NCBI GenBank assembly: GCA_028278625.1
Contig: JANQDY010000109.1
Coordinates: 1 to 64,000 of the forward strand
Length of the DNA stretch: 64,000 nt
Direction: 5' to 3'
From: Thermodesulfobacteriota bacterium
GTDB taxonomy: Bacteria > Desulfobacterota > DSM-4660 > Desulfatiglandales > Desulfatiglandaceae
Shown: positions 8,763 through 17,497 of the stretch, in pieces
Position numbering within the stretch: the stretch's first letter is position 1
How the letters are laid out: each line of letters begins with the position of its first letter
Translations under genes and position numbers: made by a program
The notes under the pieces: model-generated
Seen by the model: the letters and a program-made list of their open reading frames with translations, nothing else
What the model was told of the DNA's origin: nothing
The model's database searches: none

Positions 8763-9446
8763 TCAATCCCCGTTTATTCTGTGAGATTGGACCTCGACAA
8801 TGCCAAGACGGACGGCAAACTGGACCAGTTGGGAGATGTTTTCAAGCTGCAGTTTGTCCATAATATTGGCGCGGTGCGTCTTTACGGTGCTGGGGCTGAC
8901 GCATAGAATGTCAGCGATTTTTTTGGTGGTGTGGCCTTCGGCGATCATTTGAAATACCTCACGCTCGCGGTTGGAAAGTCTGTTGTACAAATCTTCCCGC
9001 GACGAGGTCTTTCTGAGCGCCAGATAGTCGTCAATAACGCGGCGAGAAATGGAAGGGCTCAGGTATACATCGCCCTTTACGGCAGCCGCCACCGCTTTTA
9101 TGATTTCTCTGCCTGAAGCATCTTTCAGCAGGTATCCCGAAGCGCCCAGGCCGATGAGTTCGCTGATGTAGCGGTCGTGGGAATGCATGGAAAGGATAAT
9201 TATTTTTACCCGCGGCAGCATCCTTTTAATCTGACGGGTGGCTTCGATGCCGTTCAACATGGGCATGGCGATATCCATAATGACCACATCCGGCAGCAGC
9301 TTTTTTACTCTGTTGACCGCTTCCCGGCCGTCTTTTGCTTCACCGATGACCTCAAAACCGGGCTCGGCCTCCAGCAATTTGGCCAACCCCTGGCGTACAA
9401 TTGTGTGATCGTCCGCCAAAAAAATCTTGATGCTGTTGTCAGTCAC
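8763..9446 (-). CDS. NarL/FixJ-family response regulator
   Basis: A 227-residue response regulator. The receiver domain (residues 6-125) shows the acidic pair ADDH, the phospho-acceptor Asp in VVIMDIAMP and the conserved Lys in YLLKDAS. A LuxR-type helix-turn-helix follows (LSNREREVFQMIAEGHTTKKIA ... VKTHRANIMDKL, residues 150-210, described here in parts). It overlaps the upstream histidine kinase gene by 8 bp, so the two are translated together and form a cognate pair. Targets are unknown. Confidence 0.95.
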   Translation of the reverse strand: MTDNSIKIFLADDHTIVRQGLAKLLEAEPGFEVIGEAKDGREAVNRVKKLLPDVVIMDIAMPMLNGIEATRQIKRMLPRVKIIILSMHSHDRYISELIGLGASGYLLKDASGREIIKAVAAAVKGDVYLSPSISRRVIDDYLALRKTSSREDLYNRLSNREREVFQMIAEGHTTKKIADILCVSPSTVKTHRANIMDKLQLENISQLVQFAVRLGIVEVQSHRINGD

Positions 9447-11067
9447 GGGAAGTCTCCTTCACAGGGATATCGATTCTGATGCGGGTACCGTTACCCTTTG
9501 ACGTCTTTAACGCAAATTTGCCCCCCAGCATGGCCGCCCGTTCTCTCATGGACAATAATCCCAGTGCCTGTTTTTGGGTGTCGAAATCAGCGGGTTCAAA
9601 TCCTTTACCATCATCTTCGGCCAGGAAAATGATCTGGGGAAAGCTTTTGATGATGGAAAGTCTGAAATGCCCGGCCTCGGCGTGCTTGACGGTATTGGTG
9701 AGTGCCTCCTGAGAGATGCGATAGAGAATGTTTTCAGTTTCAGGATCCACCCGATCTTCAAATCCCACCATTTTGAATTCAACTTCCAAATTGGCATGTT
9801 GGGCAATGTCGTTCAGATAGGTATCCAGGGCCGGCTCCAGACCAAGATCGCTGAGAATCGCAGGGTGCAGCCGGTAGGAAAGGCGCCGCATATCATGATA
9901 GGTGCGGTTGATTTGCTCTCTAACGTCGACAATATGATCTTTGATGCTTCTCTGATCAGGGGGCAGTTCCCTGTGGATGGTCTCAAGGGTAAAATTGATG
10001 CCGGTCAGTGCCTGGCCGGCTTCATCATGCAACTCCCGCGCAATCCGCCGGCGTTCCAGTTCCTGGGAATGAAACAACCGGGCTGTCAATCCCTTGAGTT
10101 CCTCACGATGCCTTGCGATGGTCTGCATCAGGCTGGCGTTTTCAATGGCACCGCCCAAAAAGTTTCCCAGAGAGCCCAACAGGTGAGAGCCCTTACGGCG
10201 GGAGATGTCATTATCGGGTGGGGAATCCAGGGCCAGAAATCCGGAAGCTTTCTCTTTGGCGGTGATCAAAAAGCAGGTGAGTTCCATGGAGAAGTTTTCG
10301 ACGTTATGACGTAAGGTCGCCATGAAGGACGGGAATATGGGTTCGGGGGTCAACGTCAGGTCTTCCTGAAGCAATGATCTCATCAGCGATTTATCGTGCA
10401 AATCAATCCTGAAACCATTTGCTTCTGCCCCGGTCGGGAAACCCTGCCAGCTTTTCATGATAAAAGCAGCGTTTTCGTGATCAATCAAAAAAATGGCACC
10501 CGCTTTGAGGCCCAGCACTTCCAGCATTTTGCTCAGGGCGATTTCGAGAACGGCATCGAGATCATGGGTTTTGTTCATGGCAAAGGCAACCGAGTACAAA
10601 ACCCACAGTTCTCTGTGACGCTGTTGGAAGTTCTGAATCGCATCCATGCGGGCCGTAATATCCTTGGCAATCCCCTGGTAGCCGACGATATCATCGTTCT
10701 TGTTCCATACCGCATTGCCGCTGAGCAGACAATGCAGAAGGTCCCCGTCTTTCTTTTTGAACTTGGCTTCAAAATCCTTGACAAATCCGTCCCTGTCGAT
10801 CTGCTTCTGAAACACCTCCCAGTGCATGATATTATGGTATAATTTTTCAGCCGATCCAAGGGCGAGCAACTCCTGTTTACTGTCGTATCCGAGGAGATCC
10901 ACGGCAGCCTGGTTGACATCCTCAAATGATCCATCTTTGAATGTGATGAAGATCATGTCCTTGGAGCCTTCAAAGAGAGAGCGATACCGACGTTCGGAGT
11001 TCCGCAGGTCTTCCCGCAGGTTGCGAACCGCTGCATGGCAGCATCCATCTCTGGGCTTGTCAGACAT
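9439..11067 (-). CDS. PAS-GAF sensor histidine kinase (HisKA_3 type)
   Basis: A 542-residue soluble sensor kinase. Domains in order are a PAS domain (about residues 22-140, with the PAC end GIAKDITARMDAIQ), a GAF-like domain (150-310), a HisKA_3 dimerisation domain with the phospho-His in RRIARELHDEAGQALTG (about 345-360), and a HATPase_c domain (N-box ISQEALTNTVKHA; G-box DDGKGFEPADF and LGLLSMRERA). No transmembrane segment is visible, so the signal is intracellular. The architecture resembles NarX/DegS-type kinases that partner NarL regulators, as the overlapping downstream gene does here. The ATG at 11067 has an AAAGG site. Confidence 0.92.
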   Translation of the reverse strand: MSDKPRDGCCHAAVRNLREDLRNSERRYRSLFEGSKDMIFITFKDGSFEDVNQAAVDLLGYDSKQELLALGSAEKLYHNIMHWEVFQKQIDRDGFVKDFEAKFKKKDGDLLHCLLSGNAVWNKNDDIVGYQGIAKDITARMDAIQNFQQRHRELWVLYSVAFAMNKTHDLDAVLEIALSKMLEVLGLKAGAIFLIDHENAAFIMKSWQGFPTGAEANGFRIDLHDKSLMRSLLQEDLTLTPEPIFPSFMATLRHNVENFSMELTCFLITAKEKASGFLALDSPPDNDISRRKGSHLLGSLGNFLGGAIENASLMQTIARHREELKGLTARLFHSQELERRRIARELHDEAGQALTGINFTLETIHRELPPDQRSIKDHIVDVREQINRTYHDMRRLSYRLHPAILSDLGLEPALDTYLNDIAQHANLEVEFKMVGFEDRVDPETENILYRISQEALTNTVKHAEAGHFRLSIIKSFPQIIFLAEDDGKGFEPADFDTQKQALGLLSMRERAAMLGGKFALKTSKGNGTRIRIDIPVKETSRD

Positions 11068-11146
11068 AAATGATAAGCCTTTTCATCAGTTGGGTGATAG
11101 GATATCCCTTTTATGGAGGGTGAATTTAGGAAAAAGGAGACTGCCG

Positions 11147-11191
11147 GTCAAGTATTTTCTCTTGACCTGAAACCTGGTTTTATTTATGGTC
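11147..11191 (+). promoter_or_regulatory. Sigma-70-type promoter with inverted repeat upstream of the CpxR-like gene
   Basis: TTGACC (11163-11168) and TATGGT (11186-11191) are separated by exactly 17 bases, and the start codon is 41 bp downstream. A 7-bp inverted repeat, GGTCAAG (11147-11153) and CTTGACC (11162-11168), overlaps the -35 box and could be a repressor site. The divergent histidine kinase gene starts at 11067 on the other strand. Confidence 0.55.
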
Positions 11192-11232
11192 GATCCTTAA
11201 AAAAACATGTGTTATCATAACCATAGAGATCT

Positions 11233-11958
11233 TTGACGAGCCATTTGCCACACAACAGAATCCTGATAATCGATGATGATTTGGAGCTGTGCGCTCTCCT
11301 GGTGGATTATCTCCAATCCGAGGGCTTTCGCGTCGATACGGCCAACGATGGGAACGAGGGTGCCGAAAAGGCCCTTTCGGATCTCTATGATCTCATCGTT
11401 CTGGATGTGATGCTCCCGGGCATTCACGGTTTCGACGTTCTGAAGCGCATTCGGGCGGATCTGAACGTGCCGGTACTGATGTTGACGGCCCGGGGGGAAG
11501 ATGTGGACAGAATCGTCGGCCTCGAAATGGGTGCCGACGATTATATCCCCAAACCCTTTAATCCCCGGGAGTTGCTGGCCAGAATCAGAACCAATTTGCG
11601 CCGGTCAAAATACGAACTGGATGCGATAAAGAACCGCCGAAGGCCCGAAACCATTGTCGCCGGGGATATCCAGGTGAACCCTGGAACGAGGACCGTTCTA
11701 AAATCAGGAGAACCCGTCCCGCTGACCGCCGTTGAATATGACCTGCTGGAATGCCTTTTGCGATCCATCGGGCAGGTCGTTTTAAGGGAAGAGTTGAATC
11801 GAGCGGTTCTGGGCCGTGAACTCAATCCCTTCGATCGCAGCATTGATGTCCATATCAGCAACCTCAGGAAGAAGATCGGACACAAAATCGGCGGGCGGGA
11901 ACGGATTGTGACCATCCGTAGTGTCGGCTATCTCTATTCGCTGGGAAATGATCCCTAG
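11233..11958 (+). CDS. OmpR/CpxR-family response regulator
   Basis: A 241-residue regulator with a receiver domain (IIDDDLELC; phospho-Asp in LIVLDVMLPG; Lys in DDYIPKPFNPREL) and a winged-helix output domain (residues about 140-235, ending RKKIGHKIGGRERIVTIRS, GYLY). The start is TTG at 11233 with only a weak AGAGA site, so one of the nearby TTG codons is also possible. It ends 5 bp before the converging stop of the polyferredoxin gene. Its likely kinase is the CpxA-type gene at 14681 on the same strand, separated by the opposite-strand DUF362-polyferredoxin operon. I infer that the operon is the main target. Confidence 0.92.
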   Translation: MTSHLPHNRILIIDDDLELCALLVDYLQSEGFRVDTANDGNEGAEKALSDLYDLIVLDVMLPGIHGFDVLKRIRADLNVPVLMLTARGEDVDRIVGLEMGADDYIPKPFNPRELLARIRTNLRRSKYELDAIKNRRRPETIVAGDIQVNPGTRTVLKSGEPVPLTAVEYDLLECLLRSIGQVVLREELNRAVLGRELNPFDRSIDVHISNLRKKIGHKIGGRERIVTIRSVGYLYSLGNDP

Positions 11959-11963
11959 TGGTT

Positions 11964-13508
11964 CTAAAACGGGAATCCATCATCCTTCTTCCCTTTGTCG
12001 ATTTTTCCTGCCGGACCAGTGACGGGACGTATTTCCGCGCGGCCATGGCGCCTGGTCCCTGTTACGAAAATGGCTTTGGGGTGCGTAGGACATGCCTTTT
12101 CACAAGCGCCGCACCCGATGCAGTATTGATTGTCGACCACCGGAGCGAAGTGATGGGCCTTGTCCATGGGCGAAATGGCGAAGGTGGGGCAGGCCTCACC
12201 GCAGGCGCCGCAGTGCTGCTTTTTTTTGTACACCACACACAGCTTCTCGTTGAGCACGGCTTTTCCAAGCTGCACCCGCTGTTTCTCCTTAAGTGTCAAC
12301 GGTAAAATGGCGCCCGAAGGACAGATTGATCCGCAGATGTTGCAATTGAAATCGCAATGACCCAATTGAAAATCGAGGACCGGCTGAAGGAAACCGGACG
12401 GGCCGTAGCCGAACAGGGTCGGCACGAGCACATGGGTTTTGCAGGCACTGACGCAAAGGTGACAGGCCGTGCAGGTTTGTGTAAATCGTGAGATACTGAT
12501 GGATCCCGGCGGCGATACGCGGGAACTCCCTGCCTCCCGGGAACTGCTGAAGGAGAGGCGGGCCAGGGAGAAGAATCCCAAAAGGGTGGCCCCAAAAGCC
12601 GCGCTGTTGATCAAGAATTTTCGTTTTGAAAGATGTGGGCGCATAGGTTCAAGGCGCCATGTGCTCAATGAATAGGTGATGGCCCCCTTGTCACAGCCGG
12701 AAAGGCAGTTGAAGCAGGCGACGCAACGGCTGTGATCAATGTGTTTTTCTTTTAAATCGATACAGCCTGATTTGCACAGGGATTCACAGGCGCCACAGGA
12801 CCTGCATGTCCCTTTGTCCAAACGAAATCTGTAGAGGGAGTATTTGGAGATAAAACCCAGCAATGCCCCCAGAGGACAGATAATATTGCAGTAGGCACGG
12901 CCAAAAAAGACGGTAAAGATCAAAACGAATGATATGAAAAAAAGGGTCACAAGAAGCGCAAACGGGGGCACAAAATGAAGCTTCTGGGTGTAAAGCAGAT
13001 GATAATCATGGGACGTGAGAATGCCGGCTGCCAGGTTATTTGCATAAATGGTCGCAGGGTTAAAAACATGGGCGCCGAACCTTCCGAACAGACTGAAGGG
13101 GTCCAACAGATTCACCAACACCAGTGAGCCGAACCCCGCGGTTATGGCGGTTAGGAGCATTATTGAATATCGAATGGCGGCATATGAAGGAAGAAAACCG
13201 GGTTTTCCGCCGATTTCCGTTTTCCGTAAGAGCCATATCAGAATGTCCTGCAGTACACCCAATGGGCACAGAGAGGCGCAATAAACCCTTCCGAAAAGGA
13301 GGGTGATCAAGAGGATCGCCAGAAAGCCCGCCCCCAAAATGCCGGCGGGTTTTCCAAAGAAATGGATTATCGAAGGGATGAACTGAAAAGAAAGAACGCT
13401 TGTTGTAAGAATGCCGAAAGAGGCGCCTTCCCAAAGGAACATCACCAGAATGGCCGCAAAAAAAAGTACCGAAAGAGCGATACGCAGGTGTTTCGGACCC
13501 AATTTCAA
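11964..13508 (-). CDS. Membrane polyferredoxin (NapH-NapG-like fusion)
   Basis: A 514-residue membrane-bound iron-sulfur protein for electron transfer. The N-terminal half has about five transmembrane segments and the two NapH/NosR-type motifs GRVYCASLCPLG and GRAYCNIICPLG, followed by two 4Fe-4S clusters (CRSCGACESLCKSGC and CVACFNCLSGC). A second hydrophobic segment begins with SKRKFLINSAAFG, reminiscent of a Tat signal. After it comes a four-cluster-like ferredoxin module (CTACHLCVSACK, CNICGSICPSG, CGACGEACP, CIGCGACEKACP). The order matches NapH joined to a NapG-like protein. The start is TTG at 13508; TTG at 13502 has better spacing to GAGG. It follows the DUF362 gene after a 4-bp gap and likely moves electrons across or along the membrane. 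Confidence 0.88.
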   Translation of the reverse strand: MKLGPKHLRIALSVLFFAAILVMFLWEGASFGILTTSVLSFQFIPSIIHFFGKPAGILGAGFLAILLITLLFGRVYCASLCPLGVLQDILIWLLRKTEIGGKPGFLPSYAAIRYSIMLLTAITAGFGSLVLVNLLDPFSLFGRFGAHVFNPATIYANNLAAGILTSHDYHLLYTQKLHFVPPFALLVTLFFISFVLIFTVFFGRAYCNIICPLGALLGFISKYSLYRFRLDKGTCRSCGACESLCKSGCIDLKEKHIDHSRCVACFNCLSGCDKGAITYSLSTWRLEPMRPHLSKRKFLINSAAFGATLLGFFSLARLSFSSSREAGSSRVSPPGSISISRFTQTCTACHLCVSACKTHVLVPTLFGYGPSGFLQPVLDFQLGHCDFNCNICGSICPSGAILPLTLKEKQRVQLGKAVLNEKLCVVYKKKQHCGACGEACPTFAISPMDKAHHFAPVVDNQYCIGCGACEKACPTHPKAIFVTGTRRHGRAEIRPVTGPAGKIDKGKKDDGFPF

Positions 13509-13512
13509 AACC

Positions 13513-14457
13513 TCAAAGAACCATCCTTTTGATTTTCAATTGGTCTAGATTCATGTTGCCGATCTTTAGATCATGGCCCATTTTGATATAGGGGATCTCT
13601 TGGGGTAGAGCACCGTAGATCCTGGCGCTGGCCGCATCGGCCGCAACGATGTCGGTGGAAATGAGCAGCGTCTTCTTCAGAACCGTGTCATCCACGCTTT
13701 GACCCCGCGGACCGTTTCGCATCATGACACGGTAGGCATCCACAATGTTTAAGTCGGGCGTCTTGTAAAGGCAGAAATCGGCAATGCACTGATCCAGTCC
13801 GGTGAAATGGTAGGTCATTCTGTCCCAGACGATTCCCATGAGATTCTTCATGGCATTGGTCATGTGGGCGTGGCGGTGATTCTTGAGGATGGGAACGTTG
13901 ATGAGAACATCACTTTCAAGTGCCAGTTCATGTATTTTAGTGCTGCCCAAGGTTTTGGCCCCTTGAATGGTTACTGGCTGATAAGCTTTCTCATCGTCTG
14001 CCTGCACAACCGTGGCGCCGGCGTCTTTTGCGGCGGGGGCGATACCGCTCTTTAGATAGCACTCCTTGGCAACGCCGTAAGAGCTGGCGGCCACGTTGTC
14101 AAAAACGTATACTTTTTTTGCACCTGCCTGGTAACAGCTTTCAACAATGGCCTTAACCAGGTGTGGATTTGTGGTGGCACCGATTTCGGGCCTTTTATCA
14201 AAACCGATGTTCGGTTTTACGACGACGCGCTGCCCCTTTCCCACGAACCGTTTCATGCCACCCATGGCTTCAATCCCTTTCTTGAACATGTCCACCGGCT
14301 CGCCGTTTTTGACGGCCACCAGATCGGGCACCTCTGAAGGCGCTTTGGCAAAAATCCGATCCGTATTTCCCAGGTAACCGGAAAGACCGATGGCGGTTCC
14401 CAGGAAAAAACCTCTTTTCAGGAATCTCCGTTTGCTTTCATCCTCTAATCTGTCCAT
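13513..14457 (-). CDS. DUF362 protein with Tat signal
   Basis: A 314-residue exported protein. The ATG at 14457 has a GGGAGG site. The N-terminus SKRRFLKRGFFLGTAIGLSG is a strong twin-arginine signal. The DUF362 domain shows VVVKPNIGFDKRPEIGATTNP, described for the family as an uncharacterised domain often next to ferredoxins, and ILKNHRHAHMTNAMKNLMG. No cysteine cluster is present beyond scattered Cys, so the protein itself is probably not a ferredoxin. Together with the downstream polyferredoxin it forms a two-gene redox operon whose promoter region faces the CpxA-like kinase. Function is unknown; periplasmic redox work is inferred. Confidence 0.85.
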   Translation of the reverse strand: MDRLEDESKRRFLKRGFFLGTAIGLSGYLGNTDRIFAKAPSEVPDLVAVKNGEPVDMFKKGIEAMGGMKRFVGKGQRVVVKPNIGFDKRPEIGATTNPHLVKAIVESCYQAGAKKVYVFDNVAASSYGVAKECYLKSGIAPAAKDAGATVVQADDEKAYQPVTIQGAKTLGSTKIHELALESDVLINVPILKNHRHAHMTNAMKNLMGIVWDRMTYHFTGLDQCIADFCLYKTPDLNIVDAYRVMMRNGPRGQSVDDTVLKKTLLISTDIVAADAASARIYGALPQEIPYIKMGHDLKIGNMNLDQLKIKRMVL

Positions 14458-14526
14458 GGAATCCTCCCTTTTTTGGTTGGTCAGCCAAGTTTTCATCCTA
14501 TATACATTTTCTGGTTGCGGCGCGCT

Positions 14527-14594
14527 CTTAAGGGAGTGCAAAAAAACCTTAAGTTTTATAAAGTTGGAAGAGCAATTCCTTAACAATTCTTAAG
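14527..14594. promoter_or_regulatory. Four helically phased CTTAA motifs
   Basis: CTTAAG/CTTAAC occurs at 14527, 14548, 14579 and 14589, all on the same strand. Offsets are 21, 31 and 10 bp, close to whole turns of B-DNA. The last two form a CTTAAC-N4-CTTAAG tandem, the spacing expected for an OmpR-family dimer. They lie between the DUF362 operon (start 14457) and the CpxA-like kinase (start 14681), so they are good candidates for binding by the regulator at 11233. Confidence 0.5.
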
Positions 14595-14680
14595 AGAAGC
14601 CTTTGGCGTCCCCGTGGTAGAATATGACGTTCGGCTGCTTTCAGCACAAGTGGTGGATCCGTTAACCTGGAAGGAAGAGG

Positions 14681-16105
14681 ATGGGTTCCAAGAGACGCCC
14701 CAAACACAAGACACCATTTAGGTTCTTCAGAAGACCTTCATCCTTGTGGACCAAAATATTCCTCTGGTTTTGCATTTACATTGTCACGGTGTTCATTGTC
14801 GGCATTTGGATTTCCATAACTTCCACGGAGTTCTCCGCTCAGAAACGTGCCGCAAAGAAGACGACGGATCGAGCGCTGTTGTTCTACGGAGAAACCCTTG
14901 TGGAGAAAATGGAAAACGAGGATAAGGTTTCCGCCGTATCACTGCTGGGTCGGGTGCAGGAAGCCAGCCACATGGACGTTTTTCTTTTTGACAGCCATGG
15001 AAAAGAACTTCTGGGAAGGACACCTTTCGGAACTGAAGCAACGACCCTTAAAGAGGTTGAGGAATATCGCGGAGATGATTGTCATTCCCACAAGATTCAC
15101 ATGATAAGAATCACGGGAGATAGCGGAAAAGAATATCTGATTGTGGGAAGAACCGAGCATCGGTTCATTAATAAGATCCTATCAAAGTATACCATTTCCC
15201 GGTTGATTATTTTCCTGGCTATCGCGGTTGGTTTCAGTTATTTGCTTGCCCGTTACCTGACCACGCCCATTCGAAACTTAAAGGCCGCGACTCAGCGACT
15301 GGCGGCAGGGGATCTTTCAACCAGAATCGGCCTTGGCAAGGGAAGACGCAGGGATGAACTGACGGAATTGGCCATGGATTTTGACCGTATGGCTGAAAAG
15401 ATCGAGATGCTGGAGGAAACGAGAAGAGCATTCTTATCGGATATTTCCCATGAACTGCGCTCCCCCTTGGCCCGGTTGAACATCGCTGCTGAAATGGCCA
15501 AAAAACAACAACATCCCGACATCTCCCAGTTCCTTGACAGGATTGACCTGGAATCCCAAAGACTGAATCAGATCATTTCGCGGCTTCTTGAATTCGCCAG
15601 AAAGAATACAATGGTGGCGGCGGATCATCCGGCCCTCTTCAACCTGAATCGCCTTTTTGAGGAGATCTTAAAAGATGCCAATTTTGAAGCGAAAAGCAGG
15701 GACTGTACCGTTCGGATGGTCTCCCGTACGGACATTGATGTTAGAGGTATCCGGCATTTGATTAGGAGTGCTCTTGAAAACGTGGTCTTCAATGCCATTC
15801 GCTATACCCGTCGGGGCACCTCCGTCGAGATATCCCTTGCCAAAGAGACAAAAGCCGACAAGCCTTGGGCCGAGATCACGGTGAGGGATTATGGGGAAGG
15901 TGTTCCCGGAGACCTATTGGAAAAGATCTTTCAGCCCTTCTTTCGGGTAGATACCTCAAGGGACCGGCAGTCGGGAGGGACCGGGTTGGGGCTGGCAATT
16001 GCCGAACGCGCCATCAGGTACCACGGAGGCACTATTTCGGCATCAAATGCACCTGGCGGCGGATTGAAGGTCACCATGCGGATTCCCGGAGACTACCCGT
16101 CCTAA
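14681..16105 (+). CDS. CpxA-type membrane sensor histidine kinase
   Basis: A 474-residue inner-membrane kinase. Two transmembrane segments (about residues 25-48 and 170-190) flank a periplasmic domain of roughly 120 residues. They are followed by HAMP (TTPIRNLKAATQRLAAGDL), HisKA with FLSDISHELRSPLARL, and HATPase_c (N-box ENVVFNAIRY, G1 DYGEGVPGDLL, G2 GGTGLGLAIAERA). The layout and the phrase SDISHELRSPLARL match CpxA. A GGAAGGAAGAGG tract precedes the ATG at 14681. Its CpxR-like partner lies 2.7 kb upstream on the same strand, across the divergent redox operon. Envelope or redox stress is a plausible but unproven signal. Confidence 0.93.
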   Translation: MGSKRRPKHKTPFRFFRRPSSLWTKIFLWFCIYIVTVFIVGIWISITSTEFSAQKRAAKKTTDRALLFYGETLVEKMENEDKVSAVSLLGRVQEASHMDVFLFDSHGKELLGRTPFGTEATTLKEVEEYRGDDCHSHKIHMIRITGDSGKEYLIVGRTEHRFINKILSKYTISRLIIFLAIAVGFSYLLARYLTTPIRNLKAATQRLAAGDLSTRIGLGKGRRRDELTELAMDFDRMAEKIEMLEETRRAFLSDISHELRSPLARLNIAAEMAKKQQHPDISQFLDRIDLESQRLNQIISRLLEFARKNTMVAADHPALFNLNRLFEEILKDANFEAKSRDCTVRMVSRTDIDVRGIRHLIRSALENVVFNAIRYTRRGTSVEISLAKETKADKPWAEITVRDYGEGVPGDLLEKIFQPFFRVDTSRDRQSGGTGLGLAIAERAIRYHGGTISASNAPGGGLKVTMRIPGDYPS

Positions 16106-16184
16106 CCGAAAATACACCCTCCAAATACGGAAAACATCAATAGGCGAAAAAATCCCCCGTTATCCGGACCAAGCTTTTTGTATT

Positions 16185-17192
16185 TCAACCGGCGGATGAC
16201 ATCCCTTTCGGGTCCGTAATGTACATCGATTTCAAATAGTTTGGGAGATCCTTGAACCGGGACCTGCTGACAGGCAATTCCACGTTCTTGTGCCGCAGGA
16301 TGATTTTGTGGTCCCGGCCCTTTTTGGTCAGGTGGGAGACATGTCTCAGATTGATCACATGTGATCGATGGATCTTGAGGAAAATACCCTCTGGCAGCTT
16401 TAGGGCCAGTTCTTTTAGGGGCAATCGAACCAATTGGCTTTTGAGGCCGTTTTCCGTGGCGTAATTGATGCGACAGTAGTGATCCTCCACCGTTACATGG
16501 GTAATGTCCGAAAATGCTATCTTGCGGCGATCGTTGTCCTCACCCAGTTTAAGGCTGCCGATCGGCAAACGGGCGGCTTTTCGGGCGGAGGGGTTGTTTT
16601 TTGCAGCATTTGTGGGGCCCAGGGCCGATCCGGCATGGGCCTGCTGCTGAATTCTCTGTCTGGACAGAGCGATGTGTATCCCAAAGAACACGGCCACGAT
16701 CCAACAGGGGATCAAGATCATCAAGACGACCGGAATGCTCAACAGTGCTTGAGGATTTGCCGAATAAAACGCCGCCATTTCGGGTGCGTAGATGGATACC
16801 AGCTTTCTGGCAATCATTCGAACGGGTATGAAGCCGATGGCCAGACCCAGTGACCATATGATCCACTGGCGCCCCACGGTACGTTCCTTGAAGGCACCCC
16901 ATGAAGGCATCAGAAAATGGGCCAAATAGTCAGCCCCCATGAGGCACAAGGTTTTGCCCGCGGCCTTATGAAGGGAATAGATGGTGGTAAAGGCCATGTG
17001 TTCAAGATAATAGGAGGGGCCACGGTAAAACATCCAGATGGCCATGCCTTCCAACAGGAAAAAGCTGAATATCAAAGGATAAAGGATAAGGCGGTTGGTA
17101 TTGTTTGAATAATAAACCCCCAGGTCCTGGCCGAAATAGTCGTTCAAGGATTTCAGATTTTTCATGGGACTCTCGATATTCCGGACACTCAT
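16185..17192 (-). CDS. LytTR-domain transcription regulator with membrane segments
   Basis: A 335-residue regulator with a membrane N-terminus and a cytoplasmic DNA-binding C-terminus. About four hydrophobic segments are visible (LYPLIFSFFLLEGMAIWMFY first), then a linker, then a LytTR domain (about residues 215-320; ITHVTVEDHYCRINY, FLKIHRSHVINLRHV). LytTR domains bind imperfect direct repeats and commonly control transport or virulence genes. I choose ATG 17192, which has AGGGAG just upstream, over ATG 17231, which has none. There is no receiver domain and no kinase beside it, so the signal is probably sensed by the membrane part. The divergent TRAP-type binding protein gene is a possible target. 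Confidence 0.85.
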   Translation of the reverse strand: MSVRNIESPMKNLKSLNDYFGQDLGVYYSNNTNRLILYPLIFSFFLLEGMAIWMFYRGPSYYLEHMAFTTIYSLHKAAGKTLCLMGADYLAHFLMPSWGAFKERTVGRQWIIWSLGLAIGFIPVRMIARKLVSIYAPEMAAFYSANPQALLSIPVVLMILIPCWIVAVFFGIHIALSRQRIQQQAHAGSALGPTNAAKNNPSARKAARLPIGSLKLGEDNDRRKIAFSDITHVTVEDHYCRINYATENGLKSQLVRLPLKELALKLPEGIFLKIHRSHVINLRHVSHLTKKGRDHKIILRHKNVELPVSRSRFKDLPNYLKSMYITDPKGMSSAG

Positions 17193-17497
17193 TACTCCCT
17201 GCCTTCGACCGTCGAAATCATATTCATCCATTATATTTCATCTTTACCCGTAAGAAAACCGGAATTTGCCGGGACCCAAGCCATTCCCAAATGACCGTTC
17301 ATCGTCGATTCAATCAGCAATTATTTCATAATTCAAATAAGATACATGATGCTCGCGAATCGTCCAAGGACAGGCTGCGACTTAGAGTGCCAAAAGGCGA
17401 CATTTCGATTGCAAAAACAAGGGGCATTTTCGACCATTCTTACACTGTCCGGCGTAAAAGCCATAACCCCTGATACTGGAAAGGAGAGAGAAGCCCT
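17193..17497. other. Intergenic region between the LytTR regulator and the TRAP binding protein
   Basis: A 305-bp divergent gap. ACCGTTCAT at 17294-17302 fits the loose LytTR half-site consensus, but no second half-site was found at the expected spacing, so this is weak. GGAAAGGAGAG just before 17498 is the ribosome-binding site of the TRAP gene. No gene is seen here. Confidence 0.5.

Noticed and set aside
17294..17302. LytTR-like half-site ACCGTTCAT
   Set aside because: LytTR sites are direct repeats; no second half-site is present at the expected distance, and a single match to such a loose consensus is expected by chance.
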